A stretch of 63,411 nucleotides of DNA from Strigamia acuminata (Eukaryota > Arthropoda > Chilopoda > Geophilomorpha > Linotaeniidae), in NCBI GenBank assembly GCA_949358305.1, contig CASHSZ010000035.1, positions 30,001-93,411 of the forward strand, given 5' to 3'. Positions 1-12,386 of the stretch are shown piece by piece. The notes beneath the pieces are model-generated. The model saw only the letters and a program-made list of their open reading frames with translations, searched no databases and had not been told where the DNA came from. The position numbers were made by a program, and so were the translations under genes. Within the stretch, counting starts at the first letter, position 1. Each line of letters begins with the position of its first letter.

Positions 1-1209
<1,209 letters not shown>

Positions 1210-1387
1210 ATGGCAGACAGTGATGATGAACGATCGCGTCGAATCCGAGGACGGGGTAGGGCGGCGTGGAGGGGTGTCCCCTCGATTAACGAGATGTGGG
1301 CGTCGCCCCTACCCCGCCCTCAGCAGTTCGCACTTAGACGCGACGCCCAACCGAGGTGAGTAAATTGCAAATTGACACGATTGGTCG

Positions 1388-1422
<35 letters not shown>

Positions 1423-1839
1423 TATTTATTTATTCTTTGTTGCAGCCTTCCGCCGCCACCACGGCCGCCGATAATGCGACATCGAATTGCGGCACTTCGT
1501 GCGTCGGCGGAGGCGGAAGGACGCGCGCGTGCAACTGCGCGCGCGACCGGGTCGGTTGAGTTTGCCGCCCAAGTGCGGGACCCGGCGTTGTCCTTGGTCA
1601 TGGTGGCCACGGCGGCTGCCGCAGCGGCCATGACTCTGTCGCAGTCGACCAGAGCGACACGGGAGTCGGTGGCGGCGGTGGCAGGGGTCGTCGCGTCGGC
1701 CAACGTCACTGACCCCAACGTCGTGGCCGCCATTGAAGAGGCTGTCGATGCCGCCGTAGCCTCATCCGAAGCAGCCGAGGAGGTGCGACGGGCAACTTTG
1801 TTCGCGGCCGAGATGGCAACTCGTCACTTTAATTTTTAA
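1210..1839 (+). CDS. Small Ala/Arg-rich protein of unknown function (two exons)
   Basis: I do not recognise this family. Exons 1210-1355 and 1446-1839 join in phase 2 across a 90-bp intron with a GTGAGT donor, a TTGATTGA run and a TTGTTGCAG acceptor, giving 179 aa. The N terminus starts MADSDDERSRR and is acidic then Arg/Gly-rich. The middle is Pro/Arg-rich (PPPPRPP). The C-terminal 90 residues are Ala/Val-rich and probably helical (a run of six Ala, then AIEEAVDAAVASSEAAEEV). No membrane segment or signal peptide is evident. The start is the first ATG after a good acceptor, so a 5' non-coding exon is likely. An intact frame across a spliced junction supports a real gene. The copy at 16980 is frameshifted. 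Confidence 0.55.
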
Positions 1840-2841
1840 TTTTTTTTTTTCCTTTTTTTTTTTGTAAACAACTCGTTTTTATATATATATATATATATTT
1901 CTTTATTTTTTTGTGAATAAATCATTTTTAATTTTTCAAATCGTTTTCAATTTTAATTTTAATTTTCATAATCATATTTAATCATTAAAACTCGTTTGTA
2001 ATTAACATGCACATGTTAAATTATCTATCGATTATTTTTTTAAATCAATATTGTTAAAATTCAGCATTAAATAAACAAACATAACATAACATCTTTTATA
2101 CCAGACTAATCGAGATTCAAACAAACAAACACGCAAATATTAAATGCTACCACACCAAAACTAAAATAAAACTGCAAGTTGTAAACTCAGAAAAATATAA
2201 ATTATTATTTTTTATCAGAAGTATTAAATATAAGCAAAAAAAAAAATTAGTTTCGATCCGGAAAACTGTTTGAAATCTAATAAAATTAAAAAAAAAAAAA
2301 CAAAAAAAAAACAAACAAGCACAAAAAGAAATAAAATCGGTGTGTTTTAAACGCAGAACCATGCTTGATTGTTAAAAAGAACAACACCGTAATCAAAAAC
2401 AACACCAAGAACACCGAAATTATTGTCAGATTAGTAATTCGCTGTGAATGACCGTTGATTGTTTTGGAACGCTGTCCGCAATTTTTAGCGTTTCTCCGCG
2501 CGGACGTGAAGAGGGCGCCACTCGTGTGACCGAAACAACGACGACACCAAACACACTGACGTCGAGAATTCGAGTAGCTTCGCTGTTTTGTCAGAGTCCA
2601 CTCGAACCAGACTCGACGTGGACGAGGCTGCCACATTCCACGTGTGCGAGAGAAGACATCGTTGTGATTGGGGGTGCCGAAAAATGATGCGCTCGAACAA
2701 CGAACAACACGATTGCGTCGCTATCAAACACCGACGTGCCCATTTGTCTGTAAAAAAAAGAACGAGTTTTAAAGGAGTGAAATAAATTAAAATTAAATTT
2801 GAAACATGTATTCGTACATTTGAGGAGCAGATTAGGCGAAT
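1840..2841. other. AT-rich intergenic stretch between convergent genes
   Basis: Lies between the 3' ends of the plus-strand Ala/Arg-rich gene and the minus-strand zinc-finger gene. It contains (TA)n and poly-A/T runs and several AATAAA-like signals. No gene was found apart from the short thymidine-kinase-like relic at 2652-2684. The right copy (17611-18612) is the same. Confidence 0.6.
2652..2684 (+). pseudogene. Thymidine kinase C-terminal relic
   Basis: One frame reads EDIVVIGGAEK followed by a stop. The intact kinase at 38878-39435 has EDVVVIGGAEKY at its nucleotide-binding loop, so 10 of 11 residues agree, and the DNA is also clearly similar over about 33 bp. Just upstream, in another frame, EAATF resembles EAAF of the kinase, which would fit a small deletion or frameshift. 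The catalytic parts (P-loop, DEGQFF) are absent. The match is short, so chance cannot be fully excluded. Confidence 0.5.
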
Positions 2842-3817
2842 TCACTTTTTCTTTCCGGCGCTCGACTTTCCCTTTCCTTTCCTCTTTCTCTTGCTCCTTG
2901 CCCGTTTCTCTTTCTCCTTCCTCGCCAGTTTCTTTTCTTCGTCTTCGTCCTCATCACTTTCCGCATCGTCCTCAAATTCAGAGTTTCTGTAATCTTCGTC
3001 GTCGTCTTCTTTTTCCTCTTCACACCTTTCGCCTGTTTCACGCTCTTCTTCCCGGCGTCTCTTTTCTTCACACCCGTCGTTCTCGGGCTCGTCGACGACA
3101 ACAAACCTCTCCTTCATCAGCACCTCATCACCGAACGAGAAATCTTTATTCTGCAAATAAAACGGGAAAATCAATATCTGAAAAGTGTCGACGTAGACGC
3201 GCGCGGTAGATTCACTCACCAACATGTCGTTCCATTGGTTTAACATCCCCAGCATCCGGAGTAAGTGGGTCTTGATGTCGGGATCGTCCCAATACTAAAA
3301 AAAAATAAAAAATAAAAAAAATATATACATAAATAAATAAATAAAAATAAAAATAAAAATAAAAATATATATACTTGTTCCGCCTGAACCTGAGCCCGTA
3401 TCGTAAAGAGCAGGATAGTAAGCGAATGGATGGAGAACCGCATGCTCCCGTCGCGAAAGATTTTCATTTCGTGGCTAGCGTCCCAATAGTTGGGATCGTT
3501 GTTGGGTTCGCTGCCCCCTTCCGCAACGGGAACCACCCTCGATCGCAACACCCGTTCCTCTTCCTGCGCATCGCCTCGTTGAAAAGATGATGAACGTGAC
3601 GCCGAATCACCGTCGTTGTCGTCGTCGTCGTCGTCGTCGTTGTCTCCGACGCGCTCTCCCTCTCCCTCTCCCATCCCCGGTGCCCATGCAGTGCGATATC
3701 TGTGTTTGACCAACCAGTGGTCCTCTAGTCGGTCAACCACAGGCCTCGCAATGCAGAATGGGCACCGTTTCAGGGCCTTGTGCATTTTTTTCAACTTCTA
3801 GGAAACAGAGGAAAAAA

Positions 3818-3848
<31 letters not shown>

Positions 3849-5871
3849 AACGAATCGACTAATTGATTAAATACCCACCGGCAACAGGAGATCGGGTCTA
3901 CGCGAATAGTCCCGCAGATGCTTCCTAACTCTCTTGGAGATTTCATCCTCGCGCTTAACTGCGTCTAGGTGGTGATGTTGGCGCCAATGGCGGTACGCGT
4001 CCTCGCTAAAACGCCCGTATTTCGACACCCCTAAGGTACGCGGGAGAGGAAAGGAAAAAAAAAAAAATAAAAAAAAAAATAAAAATTAGACAAAAAATAA
4101 ACAAACAAATAAACAAATGTATGTTTCTCATTACCCGGTTGTTTGGCGCACAGAGCACAATAGAACGACTTCCCGCCCTCTGTCCGGAGTTTTTCTCCCT
4201 TCTTTCCTTTCCCTCCACCCTGGCGTCGTTGCCGTGTTGGCACCGCCCCCGTCTCCACCTCCCCCACCTTCCGGAGCACCCATTCCTGAAATTCTCCGAA
4301 CCGTCGATCCAACTCCATCGAAAAGTTGGACGGAAGGTTGGACGGAAGCCCACTCGGTCCTGCCCTGCCAGACGGCACCACCGAGCCCTGGGATGCAGAT
4401 GCCTTTCGTATCTGAAAGAAATGGAAGGAACGATTGAACAAACGATCAAAGACAAATAGACCAGACAGGTTACCTTTTCCGTCGACCGCCGCGTGACTCG
4501 AGTCTCCGACCTTTTCGACGCGGGTTCCCATGACGGTGATGCGGGCCGCTTCGACACGGATCTTCGCGGCTTGGCGATGACACGCGCCAGTTGCTGTTCT
4601 TGCGGCGGCGGGGGGGCGATGGGCGCAGATGGTGGCACGGTGAAACACGGCGTCGACATAACCGGGCACGGCGCCGACACGACAGGACGTGGCATTGGTG
4701 TGAGGATCGGCAATTGCAGCCGTTCCAACCTCACGACGGGGCACATTAAAGGCATTTTGCCTAATGTCGCCGTTGGTTGAAGTGGTGGCGACCGCGGCGG
4801 TGACAGGTCTGGTGACGACGGGACCGTCACAACGCTTGGCATCGTCCAAGTGCAACCTGATGTGCTGGGCAACGACTGGAGAAAAAAAAAAAATAAATAA
4901 ATGAATAAACGAACAAACAGACGGGCAAATAAATATACGATATTGCACGTCGAATCCAAGTTTGTGCGCGGGTCGGATTCATACGATCAATCCGCTCAAT
5001 GCGCGCGCGGCAAATTAAATTTGCAGGTTAAATTATAGTGCGCGCGCGGGAATTATTAATTTACGTCAAATCAACGTGATCGCTTTTCAATTTCAAATTG
5101 GAACGCGATCACGTTGATTGTCAAAATAAAATGGTCAGTTACTACGTTACCTCGAATACTTCCTTTTCCACCTTCTCAACGGTCTTCCGTTTCTTTTTCG
5201 CACCCCCTTTCCTCACACACGTCCTCTTCTTCGGTGCCGTCGCCGTCTCCTTCTCCTTTTCCTTCTCCTCCACTGCCTCTTCCACCGCCGTTTCCTTCCA
5301 CGTCTCCTTCTCCTTTTCCAACTCCACCTCCATCTCCGGCCACACTATTCCCATCTCCTCCACTGTCTCTTCCACCACCGTCTCTTCCACCGCCTTCTCC
5401 TTTTCCACCTCCTTCCCCGACACAGTCTCTTCCACCGCCTTCTCCTTCTCCGTCCCCGACACAGTCTCTTCCACCGCCTTCTCCTTCTCCGTCTCCGACA
5501 CAGTCTCTTCCACCGCCATCTCCTTTTCCACCTCCTTCCCCGACACAGTCTCTTCCACCGCCTTCTCCTTCTCCGTCTCCGACACAGTCTCTTCCACCGC
5601 CATCTCCTTTTCCACCTCCTTCCCCGACACAGTCTCTTCCGCCGCCCTCGCCTTCCCCACCTCCTCCACGATCTCATCCACAACCCCCCCCACAATCTCA
5701 TCCGCCGTCCCATCCGTTTCTCTAAAAAAAAAAATAAATAAATAAATTGTGAGACGTTGCGTGCAAGACCCGAAGAGCGCGTGGAACTCACGTTTGTGGC
5801 AGGCTCGATGACCACACGGAATGCCCCGTGCTTTGGGATAGGTCCAAGGCACCGTCGTCGTTGGGTCCGTC
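2842..5871 (-). pseudogene. 5'-truncated copy of the zinc-finger/coiled-coil gene
   Basis: Read 5' to 3' on the minus strand, exons are 5871-5792, 5721-5151, 4875-4474, 4411-4135, 4030-3879, 3797-3375, 3294-3220 and 3150-2842, with consistent phases (0, 2, 0, 0, 1, 0, 0, 0). They encode the C-terminal 760 or so residues of the protein described at 18613-24139: Glu-rich repeats, a Ser/Pro-rich segment, two C2H2-type fingers and an acidic/basic tail. The upstream exons present in the right copy are missing here because homology stops at 6457, and no replacement start exon was found between 5872 and 7033. Unless a new 5' exon has been recruited this copy is probably not expressed as a full protein. 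Confidence 0.6.
5069..5119. repeat. Intronic inverted repeat with 15-bp arms
   Basis: AATCAACGTGATCGC and its exact reverse complement are separated by a 21-bp AT-rich loop, inside an intron of the minus-strand gene. The copy at 20840-20890 is the same. It could form a stem-loop in the pre-mRNA or be the remnant of a small foldback element. Confidence 0.8.
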
Positions 5872-5921
5872 CTGGTAAGAAACGAGTAAATATAATTACA
5901 AACGTGTGCATAATTAAAAAA

Positions 5922-5952
<31 letters not shown>

Positions 5953-7033
5953 AAATAAAAAAGGGGGCCAAAAAGACGCCCACAATTAAAATGACTAACT
6001 TGTAGTAAAAAAAAAGAAAAGGAAAAAATTAACCAATAAATGAATTAAATTTAAATAGACCCTGACGTTAAATGTGTCGGTAAAGAGCACGCATTTGATG
6101 TGCGCGCCTAACTCGAGATGACGCGCGTTGGTTGGTCGTTTTCACATTTCGTCTGCGCCGATCGTGTCGGAAACATGAGAGTCAAGAACACTCTTGTAAA
6201 CTCGACTTTGATTCTTTAGCCTACCGTTGCAGTTGCGGGTTCATGGTCCGGTGCCCCGGAAGACGACGCGATGCATTGTGCGACTCGAAACAAGACGGTC
6301 GACATGACTTCGGACGCGGCCTGACAGGAAACAAACAAATGTGAATATTCAAACGGATTGAAAAGAAAAAGAAACAAAACAGAAAAAAAAATGCATATAC
6401 TGTATACAGTATATCTGTGATTACTCTGCGGGTCTTTAATAGCGCGCGGGACCATTTCCTAGCGCGTACGCGCGCGATTCGTTTGTTCGCCTTTATTTAC
6501 AATGTAAGCTGCGTAGCTCGGACATAACACCGTCCGGACAACTACGTGGTCCGGACAATTTTGTCCGGGCCCGGGCCCAACCAATAAGGAGCGATGCTAG
6601 ATTTACTCTTTGGTTTGGACGACTTCCCTTTCCGAATTCCGGGCAAAGCGGTGCATCCCATATAAGGAAAAAATTACCGTGTGGTTCGGACAAAAATAAA
6701 AAATGTCGATTTTCCAATGAAATAAATTAGAAAAAAAAACAAAAACAAAAACACTAAAATAAAAAAAAATAAATAAATAAAAAAAGGTGTACACACCCTA
6801 CAGAACGAACATCGCCTGGACTGGACACATTTCTGGGCCCCATCCTACATCCGGGCTACATAGCTTACACTGTATTTCTTTATTTATTTGTTTGTTTATT
6901 TACTTATTTATTAATTTAATTTATTTATTTATTTATTTATTTTTTTTTTTAATTTATTTTTTTTTTTTTTTTTTTCCCCCATTTTCATTGATGTGATCAT
7001 CTCAATCGTTCATCTCTTCTTCAACAGGCACTG
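5872..7033. other. Gene-free stretch containing the duplication junction
   Basis: Holds (AAAT)n near 5919-5953, a perfect 18-bp palindrome at 6396-6413, the duplication junction at 6457/6458, several TCCGGACA motifs around 6530-6570, and long T/TTTA tracts at 6880-6976 that form the intron end before the exon at 7034. No coding exon could be supported. Confidence 0.6.
6396..6413. repeat. Perfect 18-bp palindrome
   Basis: TATACTGTATACAGTATA reads the same on both strands. It lies about 45 bp from the end of the duplicated segment and recurs at 22167-22184 in the right copy. Related but imperfect sequence (GATATACGGTATAT) occurs near 22393. Confidence 0.8.
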
Positions 7034-8735
7034 ATGTTAACGAGGAAGAAGGCGGACGACTGTCCTTTATGCAACACACGATCAGAAAATATGCAATATC
7101 ATTTGCGAGAGACACACAGATTCGACGTACTGCCCACATTTCTGAAGCTAAGTGGGAAGGGCACGAAGAGAGGAGGTGATACCCCTCCCCACCACAGTGG
7201 TGCTCGACAACAGCAAGGGAACGAGAAGAAGAAGAAGGGTGACGAGGTGAGGGAAAAACAATTCGGTTTATTTGTCATTGACATTTTCTCTCTCTAGGCA
7301 ATCGTGGTAACACCAAAGACCATGAAGTTGTTGCGAGAAGGATACACGCAATGGGAGAAGAACGTGAGTGTCTCGCCCCAAGGACCTGCCCGGGCAACTA
7401 GACTGATCGATTGTCCGTCTGTTTGTTTGTTTGTTTTATTTCAGCAACCCATCGATTTGAATCGACAAGCTCGGGCCCTAGAGTTTTTGTTCGGGAAGAC
7501 ACGACCCGACGACGATGACAGTAGCGACATCGAAGACGACGAAGACGAAGGCGAAGACGAAGACGAAGGCGAAGGCGAAGGCGATGGAAACGGTGGAAAC
7601 GACGGCGGTCGCGTCGGACATGGTCGCGGCACCGCTCCTGGACGCGGGATGAAGCGCGATTGCGGTCTAATCGCTAGCATTGCGAAGAGCAAACGCGAAC
7701 GTGAGGCTAAACAAATACGTGGACGCGGGCCGACTCCCACTACAAAGTCGTCGCCATCGTCGTCGTCGTCGTCGTCGCCGGACAATGACAAACCGGATCC
7801 GTTCAAGGTAAAGGAAAGGGATCCTTTCCGCTGCTCTCATTAATTTGGTGGTTCGTGTTTGACTGAAATTTCAGACAGCCTTGTATCGCGAGAAACGAGA
7901 CATCACGGGAAGCAAATGCGACAGTGTTTACTGCGCGGAGTCGACTAGTCCGCGACTGAGTTGCAAATCGTGTTCCTCTTCGGTACACGAAGAATGTGTG
8001 GGGCGGACATGGACCAACCGGAAAAGCTACACCAAGTTCTTTTGTAGCGGTTGTCGTAAAATTCGTCCCGCTCCTATCACGAAACTGCGGTGAGTGTTTT
8101 CTTTCATTTTATTCTGTAATTAACTATAATTTTTTTGACCACACCGTAGTCTAATTCGCTTGTTCATTATTTTACACAGGTACTCCACTTACTCGATTGA
8201 GCAAAATCTCACCAAACACTTCAACATCTGCTTCCAACACGTCGCAGACGTACTCAATGGAAAGGTTAAAAGTTGGCGGATGAACCTCTTTGACAAAGGT
8301 GCCCCGAAGCGATCGTCCATGTCGACCAACCGACACGATTTACTGATCCAAGACGAAGAACTGGTACAGACTATAGATTTTTTATTATTTTTATATGTTT
8401 TTGTTTGTTTGTTTGTTTGTTTGTTTGTTTGTTTGTTCGTTCTTTGCTTTCGTTCGATTGAATTTTGCTCATTTACATTTCAGTGCAAACGTTTTGCTCA
8501 TTCTATTATAAAGAAAATAAGGACGGAGCTGCCCATAAAAACACAGTATGCGCAGACGTGGGGACCAGACGGAATTGAAACATTCATGACAGCGGTCGCA
8601 ATTCCCGAATTTCTGACCCGATTGATCTCTAAGATCGAGGACATCGACCGGGACCACGCAGACTTTTTCCTGGCTAATGTGGATCGCCCGCGGTATTTTG
8701 TTGACGATTTGAAAGACACGCGTGCCAGTCCGTGA
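7034..8735 (+). CDS. Zinc-finger protein with CPLC finger and PHD-like finger (six exons)
   Basis: Exons 7034-7246, 7298-7363, 7445-7807, 7875-8089, 8180-8363 and 8484-8735 join in phases 0, 0, 0, 2, 0 to give about 430 aa. Residues 9-27 form a C-P-L-C...H-x4-H finger like those in the genes at 18613-24139 and 57974-58555. The third exon encodes an Asp/Glu run, Gly/Arg-rich sequence and a Ser run. The fourth exon has C-x4-C-x9-C-x2-C-x4-H-x2-C-x15-C-x2-C, the C4HC3 spacing of PHD fingers, which in known proteins bind histone tails or other partners. The last two exons are probably helical (SWRMNLF; CKRFAHSIIKKIRTE). Not recognised as a named family. It lies 1.1 kb upstream of the transposase on the same strand, so the two may travel together. 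Confidence 0.65.
8400..8436 (+). repeat. (TTTG)n microsatellite in an intron
   Basis: About nine TTTG units in the intron before the last exon of the PHD-like gene. Confidence 0.9.
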
Positions 8736-9830
8736 AACGGCACAGTTTGTCAGATTTTCTTTTCTATTTTTTATTTTTCATTTGTGGTTTCGAATAAACA
8801 AACACGCACCCCGTTTCGCATTGTTTTTCTTTCGTTTATTTATTTATCCATGCGTTTAACAAAATTTTCAGCACATAAATTGTTGTTGTGTAAAATTGCA
8901 CACGCACGCGCGGTTGATTATATACACGCGCGTCCGATTTCCATACTCGCCTCTCGACCGCGCGAGCCTTGTGAAAGCCCTGTGGTTTCCCATCATCCCT
9001 CGGTTCATCCTACACGCGTTCTGCACGACGACGGCGTGGCAGCGAGTAGTTGGTCAACTGCCAAGTACTTTTCCAGCGAGAAAAAGAGGAAGAAAATTGA
9101 ATCAACCGGTCTATCAACCGGCCTATCCATCGAATTAAGCAGGTATGTCGACGAGCGAGCGCCATGTTCGCGGACGGACACAGACGGGAACCACAAGCGG
9201 TGTAATTGTCACCATCTTGCTCCCACAGATATTTCGAGAGAAATATTTGACGAAAATAGCGTGGGTAGATATTTTCACCAGTTGCATTCAAAAGCTAACA
9301 TAATTTGTATTTTACTCTAAATTTAAATGAAGATTGGCATCATTTACCATTTAAACCCGTGATGAAATTTAAAACGCATCGGTATTTCAAGGGGGAAGGG
9401 AGGATAACACGTGTGCCATTGCTTCCCCTTTAATCACGTTCCCAGCACGTGACAACGATCACGTTCATCCGCGCTGCACACGCGCACCAACCCGCGCGCC
9501 ATTTAATGACCGCGCGTTATTTGCAAACCCGAACCCCCTATTATCAGATACCCGTGTCCAACCCTTCTCGGAGGTTTGTTAAAAGATCTACTCGACCGAC
9601 TCTGGTAAATCGCGAAGAAAGGTGCACCAAATGTTGTCGCAATAATGCATATACATATCGTGGGAATATCCTGCATCCTATTTTCCCTGAAATACCAATG
9701 CAAATAGCCACCCGCGCTATTTCCACTGCAAAATTTTCTCGTTCGTCCGTACTTACTTTACTTTACTTTACTTTACTTTTTTTTTGTTTTATTTTTTGTT
9801 TTTTTGTTTTGTTTTGTTTTGCCTAGGTCC
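8736..9830. other. Intergenic stretch before the transposase
   Basis: No supported gene. Contains CpG-rich sequence with ACGCGCG motifs, a purine/pyrimidine inverted pair (AAGGGGGAAG near 9390 and CTTCCCC near 9422), and a (TTTAC)n and T-rich tract ending in TTTTGCCTAG, which looks like the acceptor for the first coding exon of the transposase at 9831. A 5' exon may lie in this stretch but could not be placed. Confidence 0.45.
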
Positions 9831-12151
9831 ATGACGGACGGTTTTCCAAAAACGCCCAACGACACGCGCGTATGGGCCGCCACGACGACGCGGTACCGAC
9901 AGGACGTCGGATTCGACGGCGAAACACCCGGCTATCGCGGCCGATGCGTGGCTACCAGCTCGGAATTCGACTATTTCGAGGAACTCTTCGGCGAGGCGGC
10001 CCGCTTCACCGTGACGGCGACGAACCGGGCCATTCGGAGAGAGGCGAAGCAGGAGAAAGAAGTGGGAAGAACGCGAGTACAGGTGTTGGGAAAAGTTGAC
10101 GCACACGTTGCACACGTCGTTCACGGGGGTTCTCAGACGCGCTTTTGGTTGATTGTTCGTATAATATACATGTTTTTCGTTTTAGACGCGTTCGATGCAA
10201 CGACCACGAGGTCCGAGAACTAGACAAAGAACGTTGGTCGCCGTGGCTTGCGGTAGTGGCGCTGGAGCACCCGGACCACAACGCAGTGTTTTGAGAGTGT
10301 GTATCACCGCGGCCGACAGAAGGGCAGCCGAGCTGGCCGCCGGGCGACAGCCCCGACTTCCGTCTCGATCGCAACACCCGCCACAACCGAGAGGGACAGC
10401 GACAAGGGCGCGCGCGCGGGTCCGCCCTCTAACGCTCGATGAGTTTTATGTATATCTAGGGATCCACGTCTTGGCCGGCTACAACAAACAACCCGAATTG
10501 CGACACTACTGGTCGAGCAGCAACGTCGGCGATCTCGGTGCACCGGCCGTTGGGCGAGCCATGACACACAAGAGGTTTCAGGAGATTTCGCGGTACCTTC
10601 ATTACGGCACGCAACCGTCCTACCAACGGTTGCACGTTACCGGCTCTGCACGCGGCCCCGATGGCGGCAGCACAACGGCGGAAAGGGTGTCATTTTTGAA
10701 AGAACGCGAACAGGACGACCGCGCGATGAAAGTTCGCTTGTTCGCCGACCTGGTCAACAAACGCTTCCGCGCATGTCGGCAACCAAGGACGACGCTCTGC
10801 ATTGACGAGTCGATGATCGCCTTCCGAGGTCGATCAAAGATAAAAGTGCGTACATTTATTTATTTATTCATCCAGTTGTCTACATTTGTTCATTCGTTCG
10901 GCAAATTTCTTCCAGGTCTTCCAACCGGCCAAACCCATCAAATGGGGATTTGAACTTTTCACGTTGTGCGAAGCGGGCACCGGCTACGTGCTGAACGACG
11001 AGGTGCACTTGGGTAAGCGCACCAAGATGTATTTTGACCCGGACGAAGAGCCGGAACCAGAGTGAGTCAATTCATCGCCTTTTCTATTTTCACCTCGGAT
11101 TGCTTTACTCCAAACTTGCTAGGTATCCGGGTAGTGTCCTCGGACGCATCGTCGTATACGTGGCCAGACACTATCTCGGCATGGGGTACACTATCGCCTG
11201 CGATAATCGATTTTCGTCCGCCGTGTTATTCGAACACCTCTTCACCCGCCACAACACCATGGCCGTGGGGACGCTGCGGGCCAATTCGGCCCAGATGCCA
11301 TCAGATTTTTCGACACTCAGACGATATCAAGGCAACCGGAGAGGTAACGCATTTGCTCGGACGTGAACGCGCGTTTGATTCATTCAATTATTAATTTTTA
11401 TTCTATCTATCTCTCTCATTTTTTTTTTTTTTGTAGGCGATTTCATACAACGACAAAACGGTCGGTTGGTGCTCACTGCGTGGCGAGACACAACCACCGT
11501 GAGTTTGCTCAGTACGAACGTCGACCCACTGTCAGCGGCCGGCCGTGTCTCGCGTCGTATCGGTGGCAGGAACGTGGATATTGCATGTCCGGCGCCCGCA
11601 CTGTCCTACATCGAAAATTTTCATTGGGTAGACGTCTTGAACCGACTCGTCTCCTCATTCCACATCGGACGCCGGTCCAGTTATTGGCACCGATACTTCT
11701 TCTTTCAAAAGCTGAATCAAGGTGGGATCAAGGCCCCAATCTCTGATTATTATCATTATTGTTATCGTTACAATCTTAATCTCGACTCGTCGTTTTCCAT
11801 TTATTCCCCGCAGTGTGTGTCAACGCCCGAATCAACATGCGCGAAGTCACAGCCTCCGCGCGCGGCGATCGATCGCAATTACAATTCCGAAGGGCACTTG
11901 TCGCTCAACTCTTGGCTCGGGAGAGGACGAGGACGACAACCACGGCCTCGCGCGCGGCCCTACCTACTGGACCCGTCGTCCATCGAATGGAGCGCGCGGG
12001 GAAAAGTTGTCGATGCGTGGTGTGTCGCGAGGTCCACAAAGAACGCCACGAGAGCAGTTTCTGGTGCGCTCCCTGCCGGACCCACCTATGTCGCCCACGC
12101 TACCGCAATTGTTTCCAACTCCACGAAGCCGGCGTGGGTAGATTGCCGTGA
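9831..12151 (+). CDS. piggyBac-type transposase with five introns
   Basis: Exons 9831-10082, 10186-10845, 10916-11061, 11123-11343, 11437-11721 and 11814-12151 join in frame to give 633 aa. The first exon ends a typical N-terminal segment (FDYFEELFGEAARFTVTATN). The second has LTLDEFYVYLGIHVLAGYNK and ends with CIDESMIAFRGRSKIK, carrying the first catalytic Asp. The fourth has IACDNRFSS with the second Asp. The fifth has IENFHWVDVLN with the third Asp; the accessory Asp usual three residues further on is Asn. The C-terminal exon holds a Cys/His cluster (CRCVVC...WCAPC...LCRPRYRNC), as in the family's Cys-rich DNA-binding domain. The family cuts and pastes at TTAA. No convincing terminal repeats were identified, and five introns are unusual for an active element, so domestication is possible. 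Confidence 0.85.
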
Positions 12152-12386
12152 TTTTCTATGCTCTTTTGTTTGTAAAACTAAATAAATAAATAAATAAATA
12201 AACTTTTATGATTTCCACCAGAACATGTAACAATTTTTTTTTATCTATTTATCGTGTGATAGATGCAGCGGTGGCGATGATGAGATGACAATAATAATAG
12301 TAATAATAATAATAATAATTAAAATAAGAATGGGCATCAATTGACTCGTTGGTCTCGCGTCGGTTTTTGTATCGTCCGAGTCGCCC

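Noticed and set aside
5098-5745. Plus-strand Ser/Thr/Pro-rich ORFs of 203 and 215 aa
   Set aside because: They are antisense shadows of the Glu-rich exon on the minus strand, which has splice borders and consistent phase.
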